DNA from: JAZDJJ01 sp043804035
GTDB taxonomy: Bacteria > Bacteroidota > Bacteroidia > Palsa-948
Length of the DNA: 15,284 nt
Reading direction: 5' to 3'
NCBI GenBank assembly: GCA_043804035.1
Contig: JAZDJJ010000072.1
Span: 1 to 15,284 of the forward strand
Every line of letters begins with the position of its first letter. Position 1 is the first letter of the stretch. A model generated the notes under the pieces. That model was not told the origin of the DNA. It did not search any database and saw only the letters and a program-made list of their open reading frames with translations. Below, one piece after another: positions 1-8,815 of this stretch. Both the position numbers and the translations under genes were made by a program.

Positions 1-3000
1 ATTTCCATAAACCAAACTCAGCAATGCTTCGGCATTTTTTGCTGTTGGTGTTTTTGTTAAAGAGACATCTACTATCTTTTGTTTTTCTGCTGAACTCAAC
101 TGATATAGATTACGTTTTGATGCATAGACATCAGAGAGTAAAGTATAGAATTTCACGAAACTTTTATCATCAGCGGTTTCTTGTTTGATGGTCTTTAGCA
201 TCGCTTGAGCTGACTTATAATCCTGTTGAGTGAAATAAACATTTACTAAACGTTTGCGATTGTCGGGATTTAATCGCTCTAACAAATACATTTTCACACC
301 ACCAATCCCACCGGCAAGTGTTTTGCCTGTGGTATCGCTCAAATAATATCGGATAAGATTATTTTCTGTTTCTGTTATTCTATTTTGCAAGACAGACATC
401 TGTTGCTCAAGTATCAAACGAGCCGATGTTCCTGTTTGTACTTTTTGTATTTGTTGCTTGATGTCTGCAGGTAGATTAATACGATTCACCGTATCCATCA
501 CTCTATCGCTCAATGACGAATTGGTAATCATCACTTCTTTGATATTTTCTGCGGGCATTGGCTTGGCTCGCTTGGCAACTGAAATCAGTACAGTATCCGA
601 TAAATAAGGACCTGGCTCTAATAATGCACTCTTTAATGCACTTATACTAATAGAAGGATTGGCTATCTTATCAAGTAATGTTTGTGTTTTATTATTATCT
701 ATTCTTGCAGCAAGATTATTCATCACCTTGGTATCAGCGTTGATAGATGTTATCATTCGTGCAGTATTTGGATTATCACCACCACCTGTACTAATTTTTG
801 AAGGACAACATTTTGATAAATCACTACAAGGAACAGAACAAGCAAAAGAAAGATTGATACCCGGAGAACAACGATTCTTATCGGGCATTAAATTCTTATG
901 TCCGCAGTATATAAAATCTTCTGCATCAGGATTTGTAAATAAGTGATATGTGGCATTATCAGAAAACGTATTTCCCGCAGGCGTTGTAATATCAGATGAA
1001 CAATATCCTTGTGTATATTTGATTTCGCCTGACGTTACGGCAAGATCTGCTGACACACTTCCATAGTGATTGCATTTAAATACCAATCCCCGTTCCCATT
1101 CCCATTCTTCTCCTCCTCGTTTACTGGGTCCATTAAATCCATTGTATCCTTGTGCTTGGGCAGAAATTAAATTATCAGTAAAATTGTTTTTGTATATAAG
1201 ATTATTTGACTTGCCTGAGTTGTTTACTATAATACCATATACTCCATTGTTAATGGTATTTTCTTCTACTCTATAACCAGTACAACCATCAAGATAGATA
1301 CCTACAATATTACTAACATCAGGGGATATAATAAGTTTATTTGATAATATACTGGCATAATGCACACTACTTAAAATGATACCATAAATATTATTTTCAA
1401 AAATATTGTTATTGATGATTGCCGTTTTAGTCGTGTTAATGTTTTGTGCATATATTGCCTGAAGTAGATTTTTGAAAGTGTTTGGTTTAGATGAAACACA
1501 ATGTTTTGGAGGAGGAAAATAAGAATAAGATGTGCAGTATTCATCAGTAATAAACGAAGCATCGTAACTCATTATGCCTCGTCCTTTACTGAATCTATCC
1601 ATTGTTGTATTTGTGTTCTGAAAAGTATTGCCTTTAATGCTAATGCCCTCTACTTCATACAAGCCAATGAATTCGTAAGGCATACCAATGTTTGTATTGT
1701 AAGCATCGGTGATTTCAAAAGTGCAGTTGTGGATATAACTATTGTTAATCAACGGAGCATTGTTGGCAGGTTTAAAATTATGGTATCCACCGAGCCATAC
1801 TCCGTTTTTGTTATTGCGGAATATAGCGTTGTTTGCTCTGATGATGCCGCCTGTTTTACTCCAATCATAATCATGAAATTTATCGGTAGGTTTTTTGATA
1901 GCACATATTGCTTCATCGGCGTTTTCAATGATAGCACCGTTTTTGAGTTCTACTATGCCTTGATATTGTAATAATTTGTTGTTTTGACGATATGGTGTTT
2001 GGCTTTTGTCGGAGTTGCCCCATACTTCTATGCCACGCCAGGAACCGCCACAAGCAGAAGTGATAGTACCACCATCAAGAATTAGTTTGCCGCCGGGCAT
2101 GATGATTATTTTTGCTTGGCTGGGCATTTCTAAATGACAAGTAAGTGTTAATGTTGCACCAGAATTAACTATAATATCACGATAGAATCTTATATCAAAA
2201 TCCCATGTTTCATTATTTGTAATAATTGTTGGTACAGTAGAATAAGGACAATCTTTTACATATTGTCTAATATTGGCTAATGAAAGCATTTTATGTATTT
2301 GCCCTAATTGAAGGTCATAAAAATAATTACGAGATGTCGCTCCCGATTGATTCATAATACTAACATCACATTGATTAGAACAATCCCCTAACCCTAAAGT
2401 ATGTCCTATTTCATGAACTAATCCTCTTACATCTTTCCACCATCCTGGACAAACTGGACAACACTCTGGATAAGTATTACAATAATATCCATTATGCATT
2501 GCTGTATATTTGTTGAATATATCTCCTAATAATGTGGAAGTAATATCAGATAAATCAAAAGATGGTAAGCTAGCACAAGCAGTACTATTTTTAACCCAAT
2601 TTGGCATTCTACATGTATCATTTGGCAATAATAAAACTCTTTTTTTATAACTACATTCACTACCTGTGAAATATACATTTATAGCATTATTTTTTAGTGT
2701 TTGATTTTTTATCATATCCTCTATGATACTATCAGCATCATGAGAAACATCAAAAATCCCATCTAAAATGTACTGCTCACTATACTTTTTCATATAAGGA
2801 TCTGCATTCCAAACATTAGGATTAACTATTTCCACAATATCTTCACTATCTAACCCGAATTGAATCTTACTATGTGATGGTATATTTAATGTGCCTTTTG
2901 GGATACAGTTGATACCACAATACCCTGTGCAATTTTCATAATTACAATCAGATTCAGTTGTTTGAACAAGATTAGCGTAAGTGTTATTCAAATTTGTAAT

Positions 3001-3324
3001 AATGTCTTTGAAATATTGTATATGCTCTGGATTATTTGCTTGAAAATTTCTTGGTTCTGTAACAGAATAGTGAAAAAGAACAAATCGTAATCGTATTATT
3101 TTTACAGGAGTATTGTCATCAGGGATATATTTCTTGTATTTATCAACAGTATTATCGTAAAAAAAAGATGGATTGCAATCCATTCGTGTGAACTGTGTTG
3201 AAGAAATTGAACGATTCGTTACTCCTCCACATTTTTGAATAAAAGGTGAGAATGATTGTGCATTAATATAAATCATACCATTTATGAGTAAGGAAAAAAC
3301 TGAAAGGAAAATTTTTGTTTTCAT
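1..3324 (-). CDS. Secreted metzincin-like metalloprotease with beta-helix region, partial (C-terminus off the left edge)
   Basis: The reading frame is open from an ATG at 3324-3322 to base 1, giving 1108 residues without a stop, so the true length is unknown. Residues 1-22 form a signal peptide (MKTKIFLSVF..., ending NA before Q23). Residues 304-314 read HEIGHTLGLGD, a zinc-protease HEXXH motif extended in the metzincin manner but with Asp where the third His is usual. SIMNQ about ten residues later fits a Met-turn. The segment before it (about 30-300) looks like the N-terminal half of M43-type proteases. Residues about 380-725 contain many N-rich, hydrophobic-alternating turns typical of a right-handed parallel beta-helix. 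Pairs of Cys follow near 829-839, then a helical, TPR-like stretch to the edge. It starts 4 bp after the 317-aa T9SS cargo gene, so co-transcription is likely. A sorting domain may lie off-window. Export is well supported; protease activity is inferred from motifs. Confidence 0.85.
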   Translation of the reverse strand, partial: MKTKIFLSVFSLLINGMIYINAQSFSPFIQKCGGVTNRSISSTQFTRMDCNPSFFYDNTVDKYKKYIPDDNTPVKIIRLRFVLFHYSVTEPRNFQANNPEHIQYFKDIITNLNNTYANLVQTTESDCNYENCTGYCGINCIPKGTLNIPSHSKIQFGLDSEDIVEIVNPNVWNADPYMKKYSEQYILDGIFDVSHDADSIIEDMIKNQTLKNNAINVYFTGSECSYKKRVLLLPNDTCRMPNWVKNSTACASLPSFDLSDITSTLLGDIFNKYTAMHNGYYCNTYPECCPVCPGWWKDVRGLVHEIGHTLGLGDCSNQCDVSIMNQSGATSRNYFYDLQLGQIHKMLSLANIRQYVKDCPYSTVPTIITNNETWDFDIRFYRDIIVNSGATLTLTCHLEMPSQAKIIIMPGGKLILDGGTITSACGGSWRGIEVWGNSDKSQTPYRQNNKLLQYQGIVELKNGAIIENADEAICAIKKPTDKFHDYDWSKTGGIIRANNAIFRNNKNGVWLGGYHNFKPANNAPLINNSYIHNCTFEITDAYNTNIGMPYEFIGLYEVEGISIKGNTFQNTNTTMDRFSKGRGIMSYDASFITDEYCTSYSYFPPPKHCVSSKPNTFKNLLQAIYAQNINTTKTAIINNNIFENNIYGIILSSVHYASILSNKLIISPDVSNIVGIYLDGCTGYRVEENTINNGVYGIIVNNSGKSNNLIYKNNFTDNLISAQAQGYNGFNGPSKRGGEEWEWERGLVFKCNHYGSVSADLAVTSGEIKYTQGYCSSDITTPAGNTFSDNATYHLFTNPDAEDFIYCGHKNLMPDKNRCSPGINLSFACSVPCSDLSKCCPSKISTGGGDNPNTARMITSINADTKVMNNLAARIDNNKTQTLLDKIANPSISISALKSALLEPGPYLSDTVLISVAKRAKPMPAENIKEVMITNSSLSDRVMDTVNRINLPADIKQQIQKVQTGTSARLILEQQMSVLQNRITETENNLIRYYLSDTTGKTLAGGIGGVKMYLLERLNPDNRKRLVNVYFTQQDYKSAQAMLKTIKQETADDKSFVKFYTLLSDVYASKRNLYQLSSAEKQKIVDVSLTKTPTAKNAEALLSLVYGN
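2380..2415 (-). other. Zinc-binding protease motif HEIGHTLGLGD inside the large secreted protein
   Basis: Read on the minus strand in the frame of the surrounding gene, these bases encode HEIGHTLGLGD plus the next residue (residues 304-315). His304 and His308 would bind zinc, Glu305 would be the catalytic base and Asp314 would take the third-ligand position. An Asp third ligand is known from a minority of metzincin families such as snapalysin. The downstream IMNQ supplies a methionine of the Met-turn type. The assignment is by motif only. Confidence 0.8.
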
Positions 3325-3328
3325 TGGT

Positions 3329-4282
3329 TTAATTTTTAATAAAATAATATTTAAAAGATTGCTCTGCTTTTTCAAATAAAATATTTATAAAGTACATATT
3401 ATTATTTAGGGTTTTTACATTTATTTTTTGTTCATAATTATTTATTTTCCCTTCATGAACCATTTGTCCCAACAGATTATAAATTTTATATGTTATAGGA
3501 TAATATAAATTAAAATCGTTTAATTGAATAGTGAGATATTCGTCACATAAAGTAGGATATACTGATATAACTGGGTTATTATTGAAAGGTTTTTTAATTC
3601 CTGTATACCACCATGTAGTGTCACAAGGGGTATTCCATGTGTAATTTAATTCTAATGTAGAATCTACCTTATACAGACCCAATGCAGTATCCTCATAACA
3701 TCGGAATAAATAATTTGATTCATCAAAGCCACACCGACCTGATAATATTGGAAACAACCATCGTATATTACCTATGCGCTCTGCTGTTGCTCCAGATAAC
3801 CAATACTTATCAGTATTAATATTTCTTAGATATAATACTTTTAATGTTTGGTTATTGATTATTTTATAGTTAACAGAATCAACTTTTATAGTAACAGTAG
3901 CGTTGCAATAAGATGTTATTATTTTTATAAACCATGTATCACCCTTGTTTGCATTAAAATTATACAGAGTTACAAATGAATCAATTGCAGGCATATACCA
4001 AAAAACCACACCACTACTATCATACAACAATGTAGTATAATTATAATCATTAGGTGAATTTTTTTCCAAAAAACAACTACCTAATATTCTACATACCTTT
4101 CCTTTAATAATAGTATCTCTTAAAACTTCTATTTTTATACATCCTATTCCTCCAACCGGAGGTCCCCAAATATTTACCGAATACCACCACTTCGCCCCAA
4201 TAGGAGCAAATTCATTCTTCTGTGCAAAAGATACTCTTGCTAAAAAGAAAATGCTACAAATAAGGAGAAAATATTTTTTCAT
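3329..4282 (-). CDS. T9SS type A sorting-domain cargo protein, otherwise unrecognised
   Basis: The gene encodes 317 residues. Residues 1-20 are a signal peptide (MKKYFLLICS..., SFA before Q21). The last ~84 residues are a recognisable T9SS C-terminal sorting domain: VYPTLCDEYLTI, then YKIYNLLGQMVHEG, then NVKTLNNNMYFI, ending KYYFIKN. This predicts export across the inner membrane, passage through the T9SS and removal of the sorting domain by a PorU-type peptidase. The mature part (about 21-230) is rich in Trp, Tyr and Cys; it opens IGAKWWYSVN and ends CDTTWWYTGIKKP. I do not recognise a catalytic family in it. The product is likely surface-bound or released. The gene is immediately upstream of, and 4 bp from, the metalloprotease gene. 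A good promoter candidate lies about 500 bp upstream. Confidence 0.85.
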   Translation of the reverse strand: MKKYFLLICSIFFLARVSFAQKNEFAPIGAKWWYSVNIWGPPVGGIGCIKIEVLRDTIIKGKVCRILGSCFLEKNSPNDYNYTTLLYDSSGVVFWYMPAIDSFVTLYNFNANKGDTWFIKIITSYCNATVTIKVDSVNYKIINNQTLKVLYLRNINTDKYWLSGATAERIGNIRWLFPILSGRCGFDESNYLFRCYEDTALGLYKVDSTLELNYTWNTPCDTTWWYTGIKKPFNNNPVISVYPTLCDEYLTIQLNDFNLYYPITYKIYNLLGQMVHEGKINNYEQKINVKTLNNNMYFINILFEKAEQSFKYYFIKN

Positions 4283-4313
4283 CTGTTTATATTTTAATTA
4301 TTTTTTTTCACTA

Positions 4314-4450
4314 TTGTCCGACAAAAACAGTTAAATAAAACCTATTTCTCCTATGAAAATAGAATAGTAAATGAGACATAGGGGGTTACTTTTATAAAAT
4401 CGTTCTCTCTCATAGGAGAAAAGGTGCTGTTTTTAAGTTTAGTCGGACAA
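4314..4450. repeat. 137-bp MITE-like inverted-repeat element, or long leader hairpin
   Basis: The ends are exact inverted copies: TTGTCCGAC at 4314-4322 and GTCGGACAA at 4442-4450. Inside them, TTTCTCCTATGA at 4345-4356 is exactly inverted at 4410-4421, and AAAAACAG/CTGTTTTT also pair, slightly out of register. There is no coding content. The size and matched ends fit a miniature inverted-repeat transposable element. I see no convincing target-site duplication and no parent transposase in the window. It starts 32 bp upstream of the T9SS cargo gene and would form a large hairpin in that gene's leader. A regulatory hairpin is therefore the alternative explanation. Confidence 0.6.
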
Positions 4451-4635
4451 CAATGATTTTTTTTATTATTAAAGTTTTATCATTATAAATCTTTATGAAA
4501 TAAATACCATTTAGATAATGGGGATTATGTCAAAATTTGGACCAATTATTAAATTAAATTTCCGATTTGAATATGTAAATGTGAAAATTGTTTTTATATG
4601 AATAAGTATTTTTTTAATTATTTTTTTTACACAAG

Positions 4636-4710
4636 TTTCTTCTATACTTCGGCAAGATCAATAACCAAACAAACTTGTTTTGATTTATTATGTTTTTTTG
4701 CGTAAGTCCT
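4636..4710. repeat. Dispersed-repeat fragment ending in CGTAAGTCCT
   Basis: The left end (TTTCTTCTATACTTCGGCAAG, 4636-4656) is the reverse complement of bases inside the 302-bp element near 9515-9535. The right end (TTGCGTAAGTCCT, ending at 4710) is the same as the right end of that element at 9618. The left end also resembles copies at 13591 and 13695. An 8-bp inverted repeat, ACAAGTTT (4631-4638) and AAACTTGT (4671-4678), overlaps it. It looks like a shortened or rearranged copy of the larger element. No matching left terminus (AGGACTTACG) is present here. Confidence 0.6.
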
Positions 4711-4794
4711 AAATTCATTTTTTTAAGCATACAATAATACAATATTTTTTTAAAAGTATCGTTTCGGGTTCAGTATGATTATCATAATGATAAA

Positions 4795-4825
4795 CAAAGG
4801 TAATACTATATTTCAATAATGCAAA
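4795..4825 (-). promoter_or_regulatory. Bacteroidota-type promoter facing the T9SS cargo/metalloprotease pair
   Basis: On the minus strand the bases read TTTG (4825-4822), 19 bp, then TACCTTTG (4802-4795). This matches the primary-sigma consensus of the phylum, TTTG at -33 and TAnnTTTG at -7, with the expected spacing. Transcription would begin near 4788-4790 and run toward the cargo gene, giving an untranslated leader of roughly 500 nt that includes the 137-bp inverted-repeat element. I saw no better candidate closer to that gene. It could instead drive a small RNA. Confidence 0.55.
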
Positions 4826-4880
4826 TTTAATTTTTTGGCACACTATCAAAATAAAAACCAACATACCAACGATATTTTTT

Positions 4881-4888
4881 TACTTTTG
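4881..4888 (+). promoter_or_regulatory. Possible porU -7 box TACTTTTG
   Basis: TACTTTTG fits TAnnTTTG exactly and ends 8 bp before the porU ATG. A start site at the usual distance would leave only about 2-4 untranslated bases, an almost leaderless mRNA. There is no TTTG at the expected upstream spacing (the nearest, at about 4833-4836, is too far), so this is a weak call. Confidence 0.3.
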
Positions 4889-4896
4889 AATTCTCT

Positions 4897-7800
4897 ATGA
4901 AAAAATACATTGTTTATTTGTTTGTTTGTTTAGAGTATTTATCTTTTGCTCAAGTAGAAAGAAAATATATTCCATCATCATCAAACAACGAAAAAACAAT
5001 TCAATGGCAAGTTCCGCAAAAAATGTTTGTTGAAGGTATTGGAACTTTAGATTTTATTTTTTTTGATAAAGCAAATTTTGACATAGTTAATCATTATCTG
5101 CCAATTTATTTTGAAACCATCAAACTTCCGCTCTCTGCTTCATCTGCCGAAATAAAAATCATAAACCCTGTATTTGAATCGTTAAGTGAAAACGAAATTA
5201 CTATTTTAAATTCTTATTCATCTGACAATCTTATATATATTAAAGAAAATATATTTCCTGAAGTATCAATTAGTTATTTTAAAAAGAATCCTTATGTAAA
5301 TGTTCAGTTCATTCCCATACGGAAAAACAATGTAACAGGAAAATTAGAAAAACTCATTTCTTTCAATCTGCAAACAGAACCAATCATAAATCCCGAATGG
5401 AAAAAAACTTGGCAGTCAAACAGAATATATGCTTCCGAATCGGTGCTTGCAGTAGGGAACTGGTATAAAATTGCAGTAACATCCGATGGGATTTATAAAC
5501 TTGATTATTCTTTTTTTCAGAGTATAGGAATTGATAATGCTTCTATAAATCCTAAAAACATTCGCATCTATGGAAATGGTGGAGGGCAATTGCCTTTTGC
5601 TAATTCTTCTTTTCGCTATGACGATTTGCAAGAAAATGCTATAATGGTTTTTGGCGAAAACGACAGTAAATTTGATACTACCGATTATGTACTTTTTTAC
5701 GGGCAGTCGCAGCACAGATGGAAATATAATAACACGGATCAGAAATTTCATCACCACTTAAATATTTATTCCGACACTACTTTTTATTTTATCACAACTG
5801 ACTTGGGTGCAGGAAAAAGAATTGCCACACAATCTTCTTCTTCTCTGACGGCAAATACAATCATCTCTTCGTTTGATGATTTTATGTTTCACGAATTAGA
5901 AGCAAAAAATTTTCTCAAATCAGGACGAACCTGGTTCGGAGAAACTTTTGACATATTAACTTCTTATAGTTTCCCATTTAATTTTCCAAACATTGACCCC
6001 TTTTCCAAAGCATATATTAAGGTAACGATGGCTGCACGAAAAGATAAAACCGCTGCTAATTTTTCTATTTCAACCGGAAACACTGCATCCATATTTAGTT
6101 GCAACGGGGTTGAAACTTCAAACATTTATGGACCTTACTATAGTACCTGCTGGGATTCTATTTTGTTTTTTCCAACCTCTGACAATGTTATTGTAAACAT
6201 TACAAAACAAACTCCTTTGCCTGCCATCGGATGGCTGAATTATATTGAAGTGAATGTAAGACGAGCAATGAGCATGAGCGGTTCTCAAATGATTTTCAGG
6301 GATATTAAGTCAGTTGCTCCGGGTAATGTTTCTCAATTTATTATTTCAAATACTTTTTCATCTTTAAAAATATGGGAAGTAACTGATCCCATCAATGTGA
6401 AACTTCAGGCAACTACTTTAAATGGAACAAATGCAGAGTTCATTCTTCCCACTGATTCGCTTCGTGAATTTATTGCATTTAACGAACAATCTTTTTTAAC
6501 TCCGAAAAAATCAGGTCGTGTGCTTAATCAAAATTTACATAGTATACCTCAAACAGATTTCGTTATTGTTGTTCATCCGCTTTTTCTGAATCAGGCAAAT
6601 TCACTGGCAGCACTTCACAGAACAAAGGATGGACTTACAGTTGCTGTTGTAACTACCGAACAAATATTTAATGAATTTTCTTCAGGTGCCCAAGATGTTT
6701 CTGCCATCCGCGATTTTGCAAAAATGTTTTATGACCGTGCTGCTGATTCCACGAAACTTCCCCGCTATCTTTTGCTCTTTGGTGATGGTTCTTATAATTT
6801 AAAATCTACGGTTAACAATACTAATTTTATTCCTGCTTACGAATCCGGTAATTCGTCAGACCCAATGTCATCTTATGTATCAGATGATTTTTTCGGAATG
6901 TTAGACGATACAGAAGGCGATTGGGATGTTGTTTGTGGTCGGCTTGACATTGGCATTGGACGATTGCCAGTGAAAACTCCCGGCGAAGCCGAAGCGGCAG
7001 TTAATAAAATTATCCGGTACACCAGCGTTCCAGGAATCATAGAAACAGAAAACTCCTGCTCCAGCGAAGCATGCTACGGATTAGGTGACTGGATAAACAC
7101 CATTTGTTTTGCAGCTGATGATGAAGATGGTTCAGCACATCTTACCCAGGCAGATGCCATAGCAAAAAAAGCTGATGCTCTACATCATCAATCAAACATT
7201 AATAAAATTTACCTTGATGCTTATCACCAAGTTTCTACTCCCGGCGGTGAACGATATCCCGATGCCACTGCAGCGCTTATGCGACAAATGGATAAAGGTG
7301 CGCTGATTGTAAATTACACAGGACACGGCGGAGAACTTGGTTGGGCTCACGAACGTTTTTTAGAAACCTATCACATCAATTCATGGAAGAACAAATGCCG
7401 TCTGCCATTTTTTTTTACTGCAACTTGTTCATTCAGCAGATGGGATAATCCGGCGCTCACTTCCGCAGGAGAATTAACTTTCCTTAATGCCGAAGGAGGG
7501 GCTATCGGGCTGATAACTACTACTCGCACTGTACAGGGCTCGGCTAATTTCACCCTGAACAATTATTTCTATGATTATGTTTTTAAGCCATTGCCTAATG
7601 GAGAAAAACCTCGGATGGGTGATTTGAATATGCTTACCAACAATAGTGTACCTCCCTGCGATTTAAATCATCGCTGTTTTTCTTTTTTAGGCGACCCTGC
7701 ACTGGCGCTTTCCTATCCGAGATATAATGTGGTTACAACCGAAATAAATGGAAAAACAATTAACGTTCCTGATACAATAAATGCACTTAGCTTAGTTACT

Positions 7801-8799
7801 ATTCGTGGAGAAGTACGCGACAGCAGTGGTAACTTGCTTTCAAACTTCAATGGTATTTTATTTCCTGCTGTTTATGATAAGCCGGCAAAAATTACTACGC
7901 TTTCCAATGACGCAAATAGTCCGCCTGTAATTTTTACTCTCCAAAAAAATATTCTCTTTAAAGGAAAGGTGAATGTTACAAACGGACAATTTACTTTTTC
8001 TTTTATCGTACCAAAGGATATTACTTACAATTTCGGGAAAGGAAAAATCAGTTACTATGCGCATAATGGTTTTCAGGATGCAAGTGGTTACTTTGAAGAT
8101 TTTATAATTGGTGGTATAAATGCTGCTGCTGCACAAGATGTAACCGGTCCGGATATCAAACTATATATAAATGATGATAAATTTGTCTTTGGCGGAATGA
8201 CAAATTCTGATCCAAAAATTTATGTTGTCTTAAACGATTCAAACGGCATTAACATAGCCGGCTCCGGAATCGGACACGATATCACTGCTGTGTTAGATGG
8301 TAATAACACCATGCCTATTGTGATGAATGATTATTATGAATCGGACATGAATAGTTACAAAAAAGGAAGCATACGTTATCCATTATCTGATTTGAACGAA
8401 GGAACTCACACTCTCCTTGTTAAAGCATGGGATGTGTACAATAATTCTTCTTCGTCATATACAGAGTTTGTTGTTTCTGAATCAGCCCAACTTGCACTTT
8501 CTCATGTGCTGAATTATCCAAATCCATTCACTACAAAAACATCTTTTTATTTTGAGCATAACAAATGCTGCGAATATATGGATGTGGATTTGCAGATATA
8601 TACAGTAGCAGGAAAAAAAGTGAAGAGCATCCATCAACTTGTTAATATGAATGGATATCGCTCTAACCCTATTGAATGGGACGGTACAGATGATTTTGGC
8701 GACCGTATCGGCAGAGGAATATATATTTACCGCATTAGAGTGAAAACATCTTCCGGTGAAATTGCCGAGCAATTTGAAAAATTAGTTATCCTCAAATAG
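4897..8799 (+). CDS. porU: Type IX secretion system sortase/C-terminal signal peptidase PorU
   Basis: PorU is the cell-surface cysteine protease that cuts the C-terminal sorting domain from T9SS cargo and transfers the cargo to surface lipopolysaccharide. This protein has 1300 residues, somewhat longer than the ~1160 of Porphyromonas gingivalis PorU. Residues 1-18 are a signal peptide (MKKYIVYLFV..., SFA before Q19). A large N-terminal beta-rich region occupies about 20-550. The gingipain-like C25 domain runs from about 553 (TDFVIVVHP) to about 935 (SFLGDPALALSYP). The catalytic His is H810 in NYTGHGGELGW and the catalytic Cys is C844 in FTATCSFSRWDNP. An Ig-like region follows. The last ~100 residues (NYPNPF at 1206-1211, then YTVAGKKVK and DFGDRIGRGIYIYRIR) form a FlgD-like C-terminal domain. 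The partner gene porV, often next to porU, is not in this window. The gene is divergent from the T9SS cargo gene and convergent with gcvH. Identification is firm. Confidence 0.95.
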   Translation: MKKYIVYLFVCLEYLSFAQVERKYIPSSSNNEKTIQWQVPQKMFVEGIGTLDFIFFDKANFDIVNHYLPIYFETIKLPLSASSAEIKIINPVFESLSENEITILNSYSSDNLIYIKENIFPEVSISYFKKNPYVNVQFIPIRKNNVTGKLEKLISFNLQTEPIINPEWKKTWQSNRIYASESVLAVGNWYKIAVTSDGIYKLDYSFFQSIGIDNASINPKNIRIYGNGGGQLPFANSSFRYDDLQENAIMVFGENDSKFDTTDYVLFYGQSQHRWKYNNTDQKFHHHLNIYSDTTFYFITTDLGAGKRIATQSSSSLTANTIISSFDDFMFHELEAKNFLKSGRTWFGETFDILTSYSFPFNFPNIDPFSKAYIKVTMAARKDKTAANFSISTGNTASIFSCNGVETSNIYGPYYSTCWDSILFFPTSDNVIVNITKQTPLPAIGWLNYIEVNVRRAMSMSGSQMIFRDIKSVAPGNVSQFIISNTFSSLKIWEVTDPINVKLQATTLNGTNAEFILPTDSLREFIAFNEQSFLTPKKSGRVLNQNLHSIPQTDFVIVVHPLFLNQANSLAALHRTKDGLTVAVVTTEQIFNEFSSGAQDVSAIRDFAKMFYDRAADSTKLPRYLLLFGDGSYNLKSTVNNTNFIPAYESGNSSDPMSSYVSDDFFGMLDDTEGDWDVVCGRLDIGIGRLPVKTPGEAEAAVNKIIRYTSVPGIIETENSCSSEACYGLGDWINTICFAADDEDGSAHLTQADAIAKKADALHHQSNINKIYLDAYHQVSTPGGERYPDATAALMRQMDKGALIVNYTGHGGELGWAHERFLETYHINSWKNKCRLPFFFTATCSFSRWDNPALTSAGELTFLNAEGGAIGLITTTRTVQGSANFTLNNYFYDYVFKPLPNGEKPRMGDLNMLTNNSVPPCDLNHRCFSFLGDPALALSYPRYNVVTTEINGKTINVPDTINALSLVTIRGEVRDSSGNLLSNFNGILFPAVYDKPAKITTLSNDANSPPVIFTLQKNILFKGKVNVTNGQFTFSFIVPKDITYNFGKGKISYYAHNGFQDASGYFEDFIIGGINAAAAQDVTGPDIKLYINDDKFVFGGMTNSDPKIYVVLNDSNGINIAGSGIGHDITAVLDGNNTMPIVMNDYYESDMNSYKKGSIRYPLSDLNEGTHTLLVKAWDVYNNSSSSYTEFVVSESAQLALSHVLNYPNPFTTKTSFYFEHNKCCEYMDVDLQIYTVAGKKVKSIHQLVNMNGYRSNPIEWDGTDDFGDRIGRGIYIYRIRVKTSSGEIAEQFEKLVILK

Positions 8800-8815
8800 G
8801 ATTGATGAAATGTAA

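Larger units (their letters stand above)
4451..4896. other. Non-coding remainder of the divergent region between the T9SS cargo gene and porU
   Basis: This very AT-rich stretch holds no ORF, tRNA or rRNA that I can recognise. It contains a short dispersed-repeat fragment, a minus-strand promoter candidate and a plus-strand promoter-like box next to the porU start, each listed separately. Bases 4451-4630 and 4711-4790 show nothing further that I can identify. Confidence 0.7.

Noticed and set aside
659..1971. Plus-strand ORFs of 68-156 codons at 659-946, 1070-1276 and 1501-1971
   Set aside because: They lie entirely opposite the continuous frame of the large secreted protein, and their products show no recognisable domains.
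4283..4896. Riboswitch or tRNA in the long divergent region
   Set aside because: No conserved riboswitch core and no tRNA cloverleaf was found on either strand; the visible structures are inverted repeats.
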